Assembly (NCBI GenBank): GCA_947246775.1
Contig: CAMXTM010000014.1
Span: forward strand, 1-15,092
Reading direction: 5' to 3'
Source: an uncultured Clostridium sp.
GTDB taxonomy: Bacteria > Bacillota > Clostridia > Lachnospirales > Anaerotignaceae
Length of the DNA stretch: 15,092 nt
Part shown: piece by piece, positions 5,048-13,728 of the stretch
How the letters are laid out: the number at the start of each line of letters is the position of its first letter
Position numbering within the stretch: position 1 is the stretch's first letter
Translations under genes and position numbers: made by a program
The notes under the pieces: model-generated
The model's database searches: none
What the model saw: the letters and a program-made list of their open reading frames with translations, nothing else
Told to the model about the DNA's origin: nothing

Positions 5048-8000
5048 ATGAGTCTGCGTTTTGTAATTGGACGTGCTGGTAGTGGAAAAACAGAATATTG
5101 TTTAAAAGAAATTGCAGAAAAACAGAGAGAACAAAAGGGACAATTTATATTGTTAGTGCCTGCACAATATTCTTTAGAGGCAAATAAAGAATTGATGATA
5201 AAAACAGAGGGAAAAGCGATATTGCAGGCAGAAGTATATGATTTTAATAAACTTGCATATAAAGTATTTCAGAAAAGAGGAGTTAGCAAAACGATTCCAT
5301 TAGATAGTGTCAGCAAGTCTATGATATTGAGAAAAATATTAAATCAAAAAAAGAATGATTTTTTGTATTTTAAAAATAGCTTAGACCAACAAGGTTTTCT
5401 GGAGCAGTTGAGTACAAGCATATCAGAGTTGTTTTGCTATCAAATGGATACACAAAAATTAGAACTATATCAAAATAATGATGCACTGTCTCAAAAGATA
5501 AAAGATAAACTGCATGACTTGAATATTATTGTAGAAGAATATCAAAAATTTTTAAAAGATAAATATATTTCTGGTGATGAGCTATTAGATTTGCTTGCAG
5601 AAAAGTTGCAAATCATAGAGAGTTGGCAAAATACAGAAATATGGCTTGATAGTTTTCATAGCTTTACGCCGCAAGAATATAAAGTGATAAAACAACTGTT
5701 GCGTTTAGCAAAAAGGGTTACGATTACATTAACAATAGATGATAATACATTTTATAAGCCAAATGTGCAAATGTTTGATGGTTTTTTTGAGCCTTATATG
5801 ACAGCAAAAAAAGTGATAGAGCTTGCCCAAGAGCAAAACTGTGCAGTAGAAAAAGCAGTTGTGCTTTATAAAAATAAAAGAACAACAAAAAATGCATTAC
5901 TTTTTTTGGAAAAAAATTACTTTCAATATTATAATAGAGTAACAGAAGAAGTAGATGGCATTGCACTGATTGCGGCACAAAATCAGTATGAAGAAATGAC
6001 AATGATTGCAGAAGAAATTGTTAGCTTGTTGAAACAAGGAAATTTACGCTATAAAGATATTGCAGTGGTAACAAATGGGCTAGGAATGTATGAAAAAAGT
6101 CTAAGAGGAATATTAGAAGAATTTGATATACCCTATTTTATTGATAAAAAAAGAGAAATATTATCAAATCCACTTATTGAAGTAGTAAGAAGTGTATTAG
6201 AAGCATTGACCTATCATTTTACTTATGAAAGTATGTTTCGGTATTTAAAAACGGGTTATTCTCTTTTGGTGCAAGAAGAAGTAGATATATTGGAAAATTA
6301 TGTACTTGCATATGGTATTAAGGGGCAAAAATGGTTTTTAGATACTTGGGAATATGGCATGAAAAAAAGGACAGAAGAAGAAAAAGAAGAAATTAATTTA
6401 CTAAAAGAAAAAGCAATATCACCATTAAAAGAGTTGTATGAGAAATCTCAGAATAAACAAAAACACACATTATTAGACTGGTCGAAAATGCTTTTTGCAT
6501 TTTTGGAATCTGTTGATGCAAGTGAAAAAACAAGAGAACTTGCTTTACAAACAGAATCAGCAGAAAAAGCAAAAGAATATGAACAAATATGGTCTATGCT
6601 TATGACACTTTTAGAAAGTGGAACAGAAATATTAGGCGATGAAAAAATGAGTATAGAAGAATTTTATAAAATTATGGAAGCAGGTTTAGAGCAAAGTGAA
6701 ATGGGCATTGTGCCACCTACTGTAGATAGTATTATTGTAGGAGATATAGAAAGAAGCCGCTTACCAAATATTAAAGTGCTATTTGTACTGGGAGTGAATG
6801 AGGGTGTGTTGCCTTCCCCAGCAGAGCAAGGTGGCATATTTACAGAGGGAGAAAGAGAGAGCTTGATTGTACAAGGGGCGGAGTTAGCACCAAGTGCAAA
6901 AAGGAGAGCATTTGAGGAACAATATTTAATATATAAAGGATTTACAAAACCCTCTGAAAAATTGTATGTTAGTTATTGCATAGCGGATTTAGAGGGAAAA
7001 CCATTGCGTCCATCGTCTGTGATTATGAAATTAAAAAAAATGTTTTGTAATTTAAAAGAAAAATATGAGGCAGAAACATTGGAGCATATGGCAACACAAA
7101 AGACAGCAATTCATTTTTTAGGCGAACAAATGAGAAAATGTTTTTTGTCAGAAAATAATGATATGGACGATATGTGGAAAGATGCCTATAGCTATTATAA
7201 TACAAGTGAATTGTGGCAAAAACAAATTGCTATGTTAAAGAGGGGGCTTTTTGCACAGGAAACTGTAGAACATCTTTCTAAAAATATGGTTCAAAAAATG
7301 TATGGTAAAAGAATTTATAGCAGCGTTTCAAGGTTAGAAAAATTTGCAAGCTGTCCGTTTTCTTTTTTTGCAGAATATGGTTTAAAAGCAAAAGAAAGGC
7401 AATTATATCAATTAAAAATACCAGACTTGGGATTATTATTTCATGAAGTAATGGAAATTTTTGCAAACGAGTTAAAACAAAATAAGATTTCATGGAATGA
7501 TTTGCAGCAAAAGCAATCTGATGAAATCATAGAAAATGCAGTAGAGCAGTCAGCGCCAAAATTAAGCAATCAAATCTTGTTTGATACCTCAGGTAATCGT
7601 TATTTGTTGCAGAGATTAAAAAGAATTTCAAAAAGAGCAGCTTGGACATTGACAAAACACGTGCAAATGGGAGATTTTGAACCATATGGTTCAGAGGTAA
7701 GTTTTGGCTTTGATGCTGTGTTACCACCCATTGTCATAGAGCTGTCTGGTGGAGAGAAACTACTTTTAAATGGAAAAATTGACAGGGTAGATATTATGGA
7801 TAGAGATAATACAACCTATGTTAAAATTATTGACTACAAATCAGGACAAAAGGCGTTTGATTATAGTGATATTTATTATGGATTGCAATTACAGCTTTTG
7901 ATTTATTTAGATGCTTTTTTAGAAAATAATAAAGAAGAATTTGATATTAAACCAGGAGCAGTATTTTATTTCCGCATGAAAGACCCATCAATAGAAGTCA

Positions 8001-8464
8001 GAAAAGAAATGACATCAGAGGAGATATATGAAGCACTGTTTAAAGAATTAAAAATGTCTGGATTGGTGTTAGATGATATTAGAGTGATAAAAGGGCTTGA
8101 CAATATATTTGACTGTGGAGATGATGAAATACTTACACCAAGTACAGCATCATCAATTATACCTGTAACCTCTTCAAAAAGTGGTGAATTAACAAAAAGA
8201 GCGAAAGTAGCAGATGAACAAAGCTATCAAGAACTGATGAAATTTGCGAAAAGGAAAGTACAAGAAGTAGGAGAAGAATTATTAGATGGTAAAATTGCAC
8301 CATATCCCTATAAAAAAGCGAATAAAATATACTGTACCTATTGTCCATATAATAGCATTTGTCGTTTTGATAAAAGTTCAGTAAATAGTCAGTATCGTGT
8401 TTTACAAAGATTAAAAGAAGAAGACTTTTGGAACAGTATTGCATCAGAACAAAAAGAAGAATAA
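5048..8464 (+). CDS. addB: ATP-dependent helicase/nuclease subunit B (AddB)
   Basis: AddB is the second subunit of AddAB, which resects double-strand breaks and loads RecA after Chi recognition in Firmicutes. The product is 1138 aa, close to the B. subtilis length. Walker A GRAGSGKT is at 8-15, followed by a degenerate helicase-like body that scans for Chi. A C-terminal RecB-type nuclease domain carries IIDYKSG (catalytic Asp929 and Lys931) and the later GLQLQLLIYLDA helix. The four iron-sulphur cysteines are C769, C1096, C1099 and C1105. The ATG has an AAGG-type ribosome site about 8 nt upstream. In most relatives addA follows directly; here a terminator and unrelated peptidase genes follow, so addA must be elsewhere or the partner differs. 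Confidence 0.95.
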   Translation: MSLRFVIGRAGSGKTEYCLKEIAEKQREQKGQFILLVPAQYSLEANKELMIKTEGKAILQAEVYDFNKLAYKVFQKRGVSKTIPLDSVSKSMILRKILNQKKNDFLYFKNSLDQQGFLEQLSTSISELFCYQMDTQKLELYQNNDALSQKIKDKLHDLNIIVEEYQKFLKDKYISGDELLDLLAEKLQIIESWQNTEIWLDSFHSFTPQEYKVIKQLLRLAKRVTITLTIDDNTFYKPNVQMFDGFFEPYMTAKKVIELAQEQNCAVEKAVVLYKNKRTTKNALLFLEKNYFQYYNRVTEEVDGIALIAAQNQYEEMTMIAEEIVSLLKQGNLRYKDIAVVTNGLGMYEKSLRGILEEFDIPYFIDKKREILSNPLIEVVRSVLEALTYHFTYESMFRYLKTGYSLLVQEEVDILENYVLAYGIKGQKWFLDTWEYGMKKRTEEEKEEINLLKEKAISPLKELYEKSQNKQKHTLLDWSKMLFAFLESVDASEKTRELALQTESAEKAKEYEQIWSMLMTLLESGTEILGDEKMSIEEFYKIMEAGLEQSEMGIVPPTVDSIIVGDIERSRLPNIKVLFVLGVNEGVLPSPAEQGGIFTEGERESLIVQGAELAPSAKRRAFEEQYLIYKGFTKPSEKLYVSYCIADLEGKPLRPSSVIMKLKKMFCNLKEKYEAETLEHMATQKTAIHFLGEQMRKCFLSENNDMDDMWKDAYSYYNTSELWQKQIAMLKRGLFAQETVEHLSKNMVQKMYGKRIYSSVSRLEKFASCPFSFFAEYGLKAKERQLYQLKIPDLGLLFHEVMEIFANELKQNKISWNDLQQKQSDEIIENAVEQSAPKLSNQILFDTSGNRYLLQRLKRISKRAAWTLTKHVQMGDFEPYGSEVSFGFDAVLPPIVIELSGGEKLLLNGKIDRVDIMDRDNTTYVKIIDYKSGQKAFDYSDIYYGLQLQLLIYLDAFLENNKEEFDIKPGAVFYFRMKDPSIEVRKEMTSEEIYEALFKELKMSGLVLDDIRVIKGLDNIFDCGDDEILTPSTASSIIPVTSSKSGELTKRAKVADEQSYQELMKFAKRKVQEVGEELLDGKIAPYPYKKANKIYCTYCPYNSICRFDKSSVNSQYRVLQRLKEEDFWNSIASEQKEE

Positions 8465-8489
8465 AAAAGCTCGCAAGAGCTTTTTTATT
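8463..8489 (+). terminator. intrinsic terminator of addB
   Basis: AAAAAAGCTC-GCAA-GAGCTTTTTT (8463-8486) is a perfect 10-bp stem with a GNRA tetraloop and T-tail, and it overlaps the addB stop codon (8462-8464). It is symmetric in A/T runs and could work in both directions. It cleanly separates addB from the peptidase operon. Confidence 0.9.
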
Positions 8490-8498
8490 TTGGATATT

Positions 8499-8528
8499 TT
8501 GTGCTAGAACGGAAAAGAATAATACATT
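8499..8528 (+). promoter_or_regulatory. possible promoter of the M16 peptidase-lgt operon
   Basis: TTGTGC (8499-8504), an 18-nt spacer and TACATT (8523-8528) form a mediocre sigma-A promoter between the addB terminator and the first peptidase gene. It is the best candidate in the 60-nt gap and a promoter is needed here, but the match is weak. Confidence 0.3.
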
Positions 8529-8552
8529 ATACGATATTGAGGTGAAAAAAAT

Positions 8553-9803
8553 ATGACAATGACGATAGAGCAACAAAAAAAGGCGGTACAACAGTGCCAC
8601 ATTCATTTTTTAGAGGGGAAACAATTTAAAACAAATGTAATTAGTGTGCTTTTAAGAATACCACTTACAAAACAAAATGCAACAAAAACGGCATTACTAG
8701 CAGAAGTATTAAAAAATGGCTGTAAACGTTATCCCTCTAAAAAAGCAGTTTCTCAAAAAATGGACGATATGTTAGGTAGTGTTTTTGATATTTCCATCTT
8801 AAAAAAGGGACAGGAACAAATACTATTTTTTTATTTGGAAACAGTAAAATATGAAAAGGAACTATTAGAGCAAAGTTTTCAATTTTTGCAAAATATGTTG
8901 TTTTCTCCGCTAGAAGAAGCAAAAGGATTTCCCAGGAAAATAGTAGAGAGAGAAAAAAAGAGATTAAAGGAAAAAATAGAAAGTAGACAAGATGACAAAA
9001 AGGAATATTCCAAAATGCGTTGTTTGGAAGAAATGTGTAAAGAAAATACCTTTGGCATTTTTGCAGATGGATATAGTGAAGACATCAAAGAAATAGATGA
9101 GATGATATTGATGTTGCATTATAAAAATATGATAAAACACGCCAAAGTAGAAATTTTTATGACAGGAGATAAGGAACAAAAAGAAACAATGATAACATTA
9201 GCAAATAAAATGCCATTTCAGAGTGATTTTTTGTGGCAGACTGAGCCTATTACTATCAATCAGAAAAAAGAAGTAAAAGAGATTGAGCAAACACTTGATA
9301 TTGCACAGAGTCGTATTGTATTAGGATTTGATACCAATGTGTTGCCACATCAAAAAGAGTTTGCTTCTTTGCTTGTTTGTAATGAGCTGTTTGGCGGAAG
9401 TCCCTCCTCGTTGCTGTTTCAAAATGTAAGGGAAAAAGAGGGCGCGTGTTATGATATTAATTCTTTTTTATTTCGACTGTATCCCGTCTTGATGGTAAAA
9501 GCAGGAATACAAAAAGAGTATTATCATAAAGCAGTAGAAATCATACAAAAATCGTTGCAGACATTGCAAACAGAAAAAATAGAAAAACAAGTATTGCAGG
9601 AAGCAAAAGAAAATATGATACGATATTATATTTCTATGAAAGATAGTCAAACAGCACTGATGGATTTTTCATTAAATGAATGGATATTAAAAACAAATAG
9701 GACAATAGAGCAGTTTATCAAAGAGATAGAGCAAGTAACGGAACAAGATGTACAGCAAAGAGCGAAACAAATTTCATTAAATACGATTTATTTTTTGCAG
9801 TAA
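8553..9803 (+). CDS. M16-family peptidase-like protein, YmfF type (lacks zinc motif)
   Basis: A 416-residue cytoplasmic protein of the pitrilysin/insulinase (M16) fold. The HxxEH zinc motif expected near residue 45-55 is absent (the region reads ALLAEVLKNG), so it is probably the non-catalytic partner of a heterodimer. The second half keeps the M16 C-domain style, including RIVLGFDTNV, LLVCNELFGGSPSSLLFQNVREKEGACYD and a C-terminal repeat of helices. B. subtilis ymfF and ymfH encode such a pair, reported to be needed for 5-aminopentanol modification of elongation factor P; that link is family knowledge, not visible here. Its ATG has GAGGTGA 7 nt upstream. The catalytic partner follows after 16 nt. 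Confidence 0.8.
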   Translation: MTMTIEQQKKAVQQCHIHFLEGKQFKTNVISVLLRIPLTKQNATKTALLAEVLKNGCKRYPSKKAVSQKMDDMLGSVFDISILKKGQEQILFFYLETVKYEKELLEQSFQFLQNMLFSPLEEAKGFPRKIVEREKKRLKEKIESRQDDKKEYSKMRCLEEMCKENTFGIFADGYSEDIKEIDEMILMLHYKNMIKHAKVEIFMTGDKEQKETMITLANKMPFQSDFLWQTEPITINQKKEVKEIEQTLDIAQSRIVLGFDTNVLPHQKEFASLLVCNELFGGSPSSLLFQNVREKEGACYDINSFLFRLYPVLMVKAGIQKEYYHKAVEIIQKSLQTLQTEKIEKQVLQEAKENMIRYYISMKDSQTALMDFSLNEWILKTNRTIEQFIKEIEQVTEQDVQQRAKQISLNTIYFLQ

Positions 9804-9819
9804 AAGAGGTGAGAAAAAG

Positions 9820-11085
9820 ATGGAAATGAGAAAAGAAAACAATATGATAGGGGATACCATTATCACAAAAAAGTTGTCATCTGGTATGAAATGTTATATA
9901 ATTCCCAAGAATGGATATCAAGAAAAAATGGCAGTATTGTGTACAAAATTTGGTTCAAATGATGTAGTATATAGAAGACCAACAGAAGAACAAAAGCATG
10001 ATATGCCAGTAGGTACAGCACATTTTATAGAGCATAAATTGTTTGAGCAGTCATGGGGCGATGCTTTTACGACTTTTTCGAAACAGTGTGCCACAGCAAA
10101 TGCTTTTACCGATTTTCAAAAAACGGCGTATTATTTTCAATGCCAAAAAAATTTTGAATTAAATCTAAAATTGTTGTTGTCATTTGTGCAGCATACCCAT
10201 TTTACAGAAGAATCTACAGAAAGAGAAAAAAAGATTATTGCCAGTGAAATTACAATGTATCAAGATGAACCAAGTTGGATAGTATTTTTTAATTTGCTTG
10301 AAAATCTGTATCATAATCATACGGTTAAAAATCCGATTGCGGGCACAGTGGAATCAATACAAGGTGTAACAAAGGAGATATTGCAAAAAAGTTATGATGC
10401 CTATTATACCCCAGAAAATTTTTGTTTCGTTTGTGCTGGTGATATAGAGAGCGATGAAATATTAGAAATGGCTGATAGAATTATGAAGCCTACGAATGGA
10501 CATAGAGCCGTTTCCTTGTTTGATAGAGAGCCAGAAAGCATTGTAAAACCATATAGTGAAAAAGATATGTCACTTGTAAAACCTTTGTTTCAAATTGGTT
10601 TTAAACAAAAGCCTCAAGAAGAAAATAAGAGTTTAAAGCAAATATATTTAATGCGTATTGCTATGGATATATTGGCAGGAGAGAGCTCTGCTTTTTTTGA
10701 AAAGGCATATCAAAAAGACTGTTTACAGGAATCTATGGACTGTGAATTTTTTTCTGGCGAGGGATATGCTTTTACAGCATTTTCGGGTACAGGAAAACAG
10801 GTAGAAAAAACGACAGAGCTTTTGCTAAAAGAAATAGAGCAAATACAAAAGCAAGGTATTTCAGAGGAGATATTTGAAAGAGCAAAAAGAAAACAAGTGG
10901 GTAGAATGGTAAGAGGATTTAATTCTATTTATGCGATTTGTATGAGTCAGTTGGAGCTTGCTATGAAAAATAGAGATTTGTTTGATGGATTTCATACCTT
11001 AAAAAGTATCAAAAAAGAAGAAGTGCAAAGAGTATTCCAAAAAGATTTTTTAGAGTGTAATATGGCAGTTTCTGTTGTAAAATAA
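9820..11085 (+). CDS. M16-family zinc metallopeptidase, YmfH type
   Basis: A 421-residue M16 peptidase. HFIEH (68-72) is the inverted zinc motif HxxEH, with His68 and His72 as metal ligands and Glu71 as base; Glu143, within KIIASEITMYQDE, is the probable third ligand, 71 residues later as usual for the family. The conserved downstream NPIAGTVESI and YYTPENF segments are also present. It should pair with the zinc-less homologue encoded 16 nt upstream to form an active heterodimer. ATG 9820 has GAGGTGA 7 nt upstream; ATGs at codons 3 and 9 are alternatives without ribosome sites. The natural substrate is unknown; a link to EF-P modification is inferred from B. subtilis. Confidence 0.85.
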   Translation: MEMRKENNMIGDTIITKKLSSGMKCYIIPKNGYQEKMAVLCTKFGSNDVVYRRPTEEQKHDMPVGTAHFIEHKLFEQSWGDAFTTFSKQCATANAFTDFQKTAYYFQCQKNFELNLKLLLSFVQHTHFTEESTEREKKIIASEITMYQDEPSWIVFFNLLENLYHNHTVKNPIAGTVESIQGVTKEILQKSYDAYYTPENFCFVCAGDIESDEILEMADRIMKPTNGHRAVSLFDREPESIVKPYSEKDMSLVKPLFQIGFKQKPQEENKSLKQIYLMRIAMDILAGESSAFFEKAYQKDCLQESMDCEFFSGEGYAFTAFSGTGKQVEKTTELLLKEIEQIQKQGISEEIFERAKRKQVGRMVRGFNSIYAICMSQLELAMKNRDLFDGFHTLKSIKKEEVQRVFQKDFLECNMAVSVVK

Positions 11086-11119
11086 GTAATAATAGGATGA
11101 AGTAGAAAGGAGAATTTGT

Positions 11120-11980
11120 ATGGGGAATATGCCTGAAATATGGTTTCCACACTTGGGAATCAAAATCAATCATTTAAGCCGTGTGATATTTCAAATATTT
11201 GGATATGATGTATATTGGTATGGTGTCATTATCGGTACTGGTGTGCTTTTGGCGCTTGCTTTGGCAGTACAAGAAGCAAAGAGGACAGCACAAAATCCAG
11301 AACACTATATAGACATTGCTTTATTTGGTGTTATTTTTTCAGTTATCGGAGCAAGATTGTACTATGTAATATTTTCATGGGAATCTTATGCGAATCAGCC
11401 TTTAAAAATATTTGCATTAAGGGAAGGCGGCTTAGCAATTTATGGTGGTATTATTGCGGGAATTACGACAGTAGTTATATATACAAAAATAAAAAAATTA
11501 AATTTTTGGTTAGTAGCAGATACTGCTGCGCCAAGTTTGCTATTGGGGCAAATTATAGGAAGATGGGGAAACTTTTTTAATAGAGAAGCATTTGGAGGAT
11601 ATACAGACAATCTGTTTGCCATGCGATATTTAAAGGAGCAAGTGCATACTATTGCACCCTCTGTGCTAGAAAATACGATAATCGTAAATGGCACAGAATA
11701 TATACAAGTACACCCAACATTTTTGTATGAATCAATCTGGAATGTGGGTGTATTTGTATTGCTTTTTATCATGAAAAAAAGAAAAAAATTTGATGGGCAA
11801 ATATTTGGATTGTATTTACTGGGATATGCCTGTGGTAGAGTATGGATTGAGGGATTGAGAACAGACCAATTAAAAATAGCAAATTTTGCTGTGTCTCAAA
11901 TTCTCTCTGCAATTTTGATAGTGGGAGCTTTTGTGTTACTTTGGTATAGAAAAAATGCCTCTATAAAGTCTACACACTAA
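11120..11980 (+). CDS. lgt: prolipoprotein diacylglyceryl transferase
   Basis: Lgt transfers diacylglycerol from phosphatidylglycerol to the lipobox cysteine of prolipoproteins in the cytoplasmic membrane, the first step of lipoprotein maturation. The 286-aa product has the usual seven or so membrane segments. The family signature GRWGNFFNREAFGG is at 147-160, with EGGLAIYGG (102-110), HPTFLYES (198-205) and GRVWIEGLRTDQL (239-251), which carry the conserved catalytic and lipid-contacting residues. The ATG is preceded by AAAGGAGA at 7 nt. It follows the M16 pair by 34 nt with no terminator between, so it is likely the last gene of that operon. Confidence 0.96.
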   Translation: MGNMPEIWFPHLGIKINHLSRVIFQIFGYDVYWYGVIIGTGVLLALALAVQEAKRTAQNPEHYIDIALFGVIFSVIGARLYYVIFSWESYANQPLKIFALREGGLAIYGGIIAGITTVVIYTKIKKLNFWLVADTAAPSLLLGQIIGRWGNFFNREAFGGYTDNLFAMRYLKEQVHTIAPSVLENTIIVNGTEYIQVHPTFLYESIWNVGVFVLLFIMKKRKKFDGQIFGLYLLGYACGRVWIEGLRTDQLKIANFAVSQILSAILIVGAFVLLWYRKNASIKSTH

Positions 11981-12102
11981 AATAATTACTTTTTGAGTGC
12001 AAATAAGCCTTTAAACGGGCTAAAATCCTGTAAAAAAAGATACAAATATGTAAAAATAGTGCGAAAAGTGTCTAAAAAAATTTATACTTTCTCAGTTTGT
12101 CC

Positions 12103-12131
12103 TTGTATTTTTGTTACATTTGCATTACAAT
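12103..12131 (+). promoter_or_regulatory. promoter of the rsmH-ftsL-pbp cluster
   Basis: TTGTAT (12103-12108), a 17-nt spacer and TACAAT (12126-12131) lie 58 nt before the rsmH start. The rest of the 209-nt gap (11981-12189) is AT-rich, with only a small AGCC/GGCT hairpin near 12007-12022 that lacks a T-tail; no mraZ or other ORF is present. Confidence 0.5.
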
Positions 12132-12189
12132 AAGAGTAAAATAATAGAAAAAAGCAATCAAGTTTGGAGCAGCTAGGGAGTGGAAAAAC

Positions 12190-13122
12190 ATGGAATTTCA
12201 TCATGTATCGGTGCTGTTAAAAGAGTGTATTGAAAATTTGAATATTAAACAAAATGGCATTTATGTAGATGGCACTATGGGTGGGGGAGGACATTCTTTA
12301 GAAATCTGTAAACAGTTGACAACTGGTAGACTGATTGCCATTGACCAAGATTTACACGCTCATGAAGCAGCAAAAGAAGTATTAAAAGAGCATTTAGAAA
12401 AAGTGACCTTTGTTCATGACAATTTTGTAAATATAAAATCCATATTGCACCATTTAGGAATTGAAAAAGTAGATGGTGTTTTATTGGATATAGGCGTTTC
12501 TTCTCACCAGCTTGATGAAAGCGAAAGAGGATTTTCTTATCAAAAAGATGCACCATTGGATATGAGAATGGACGATACCAGTACATTTTCTGCCTATGAT
12601 GTTGTCAATACATATAGCGAAGAGCAATTATATCATATCATATGGGAATATGGGGAAGAACGTTGGGCAAAAAGGATTGCAAAATTTATAATAGAGCAAA
12701 GAAAACAAAAGCCTATACAAACAACGGCGGAACTGGTAGAGTGTATTAAAAAGGCAATACCAAAAGGAGCTAGAAAAGAGGGACCACACCCAGCGAAAAG
12801 GACATTTCAAGCAATAAGAATAGAAGTCAATAAAGAATTAGAGGTACTACAAAAAGTAATTACAGATGCAACAGAGGTGCTTGATACAAAAGGGAGACTT
12901 TGTATTATTACATTTCATTCTTTGGAAGACCGTATTGTAAAAAATGCGTTTCGCTTGCAGCAAGACCCTTGCACCTGCCCAAAAGAGTTTCCTGTTTGTG
13001 TTTGTGGTAAAAAGCAAATGGCAAATATCATTACAAGAAAACCAATATTGCCATCTGAAGAAGAACTAGAACAAAACCATCGTTCTAGGAGTGCAAAATT
13101 GCGTGTTTTGGAAAGAATCTAA
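12190..13122 (+). CDS. rsmH: 16S rRNA (cytosine-1402-N4)-methyltransferase RsmH
   Basis: RsmH (MraW) uses S-adenosylmethionine to methylate N4 of C1402 in the decoding centre of the 30S subunit. The 310-aa length is standard. The SAM-binding [10 protein letters not shown] lies at 27-36 and [16 protein letters not shown] at about 93-108. [18 protein letters not shown] (about 199-216) and [12 protein letters not shown] (about 239-250) are diagnostic. The CxCP...CxCG cysteine group near 260-272 is typical of Gram-positive members. The ATG lies about 7 nt after a purine-rich AGGGAGTGG. It opens the dcw cluster here; mraZ, which often precedes it, is absent. Confidence 0.97.
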   Translation: MEFHHVSVLLKECIENLNIKQNGIYVDGTMGGGGHSLEICKQLTTGRLIAIDQDLHAHEAAKEVLKEHLEKVTFVHDNFVNIKSILHHLGIEKVDGVLLDIGVSSHQLDESERGFSYQKDAPLDMRMDDTSTFSAYDVVNTYSEEQLYHIIWEYGEERWAKRIAKFIIEQRKQKPIQTTAELVECIKKAIPKGARKEGPHPAKRTFQAIRIEVNKELEVLQKVITDATEVLDTKGRLCIITFHSLEDRIVKNAFRLQQDPCTCPKEFPVCVCGKKQMANIITRKPILPSEEELEQNHRSRSAKLRVLERI

Positions 13123-13142
13123 TATAAGGAAGTGTAAAAACT

Positions 13143-13718
13143 ATGGCAGATAAAAAAAGAAAAGTATCTAAAAAAACGTATCAAGATGCAAGAGCATATT
13201 ATACACATGGCGGCGCAGCATATGATATAGACCCTATGGAGGAAGAATATGCTCCTCAAAAAAAGCGTGTTAAAAAGAAAAAAGCGCCCAGTAAAAATAA
13301 ACAATCTGTTAGAAAAAAAATAGCAATGGAGGGCAGAGCAAATCGTGCTTATAGTATTAAAGTTGTTTTAGTATTGAGTGTTTTTTTCTGTGGAACATTG
13401 GCTTTTATGTGGTCTAGTGCATTGGTAACAGCACAGAGAGTAGAAACACAAAAATATAAAGATAGGTTAGCAGATTTAAAAAGTGAAAATGCACTATTAG
13501 CAATAGATGTTGCTGAGCAAATGGATTTGGATACCGTAAAACAGATTGCAACGGAAAAGTTGGGCATGGTAGAGCCACAGCCATATCAAATACAGTACAT
13601 AGATGTTCCAGAACAAAGTTATACCATTCATTATAAAGATGACACAGAAAAACCAGAAGAAAAAGATGCAGAGAATGCATTGGTAAGAACAATAGTGGGT
13701 TTATTTAAAAAGGAATGA
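13143..13718 (+). CDS. ftsL: FtsL-like septum formation protein
   Basis: A 191-residue bitopic membrane protein in the classical ftsL position between rsmH and a class B PBP gene. It has a long, very basic cytoplasmic N-terminus (1-70, Lys-rich around 40-60), one transmembrane segment (about 72-90), a short coiled coil (about 98-125) and the DLDTVKQIATEKLGMVEPQPYQIQYI segment typical of FtsL/DivIC proteins, then an acidic tail. FtsL scaffolds the FtsQ/DivIB-FtsL-DivIC complex that activates FtsW/FtsI. Sequence conservation in this family is poor, so the call rests on topology, the LGM segment and gene order. The ribosome site AAGGAAG is 10-16 nt upstream of the ATG. Confidence 0.8.
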   Translation: MADKKRKVSKKTYQDARAYYTHGGAAYDIDPMEEEYAPQKKRVKKKKAPSKNKQSVRKKIAMEGRANRAYSIKVVLVLSVFFCGTLAFMWSSALVTAQRVETQKYKDRLADLKSENALLAIDVAEQMDLDTVKQIATEKLGMVEPQPYQIQYIDVPEQSYTIHYKDDTEKPEEKDAENALVRTIVGLFKKE

Positions 13719-13728
13719 TGTGTAATAT

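Noticed and set aside
8157..8606. 149-aa minus-strand reading frame across the addB end
   Set aside because: Leu/Phe/Tyr-rich antisense shadow of addB that runs through the terminator; no ribosome site.
11215..11580. 121-aa plus-strand frame inside lgt
   Set aside because: Frame-shifted shadow of lgt rich in Cys and Tyr, without family resemblance.
12007..12022. AGCC/GGCT hairpin after lgt as intrinsic terminator
   Set aside because: Four-base stem with a long loop and no T-run on either strand.
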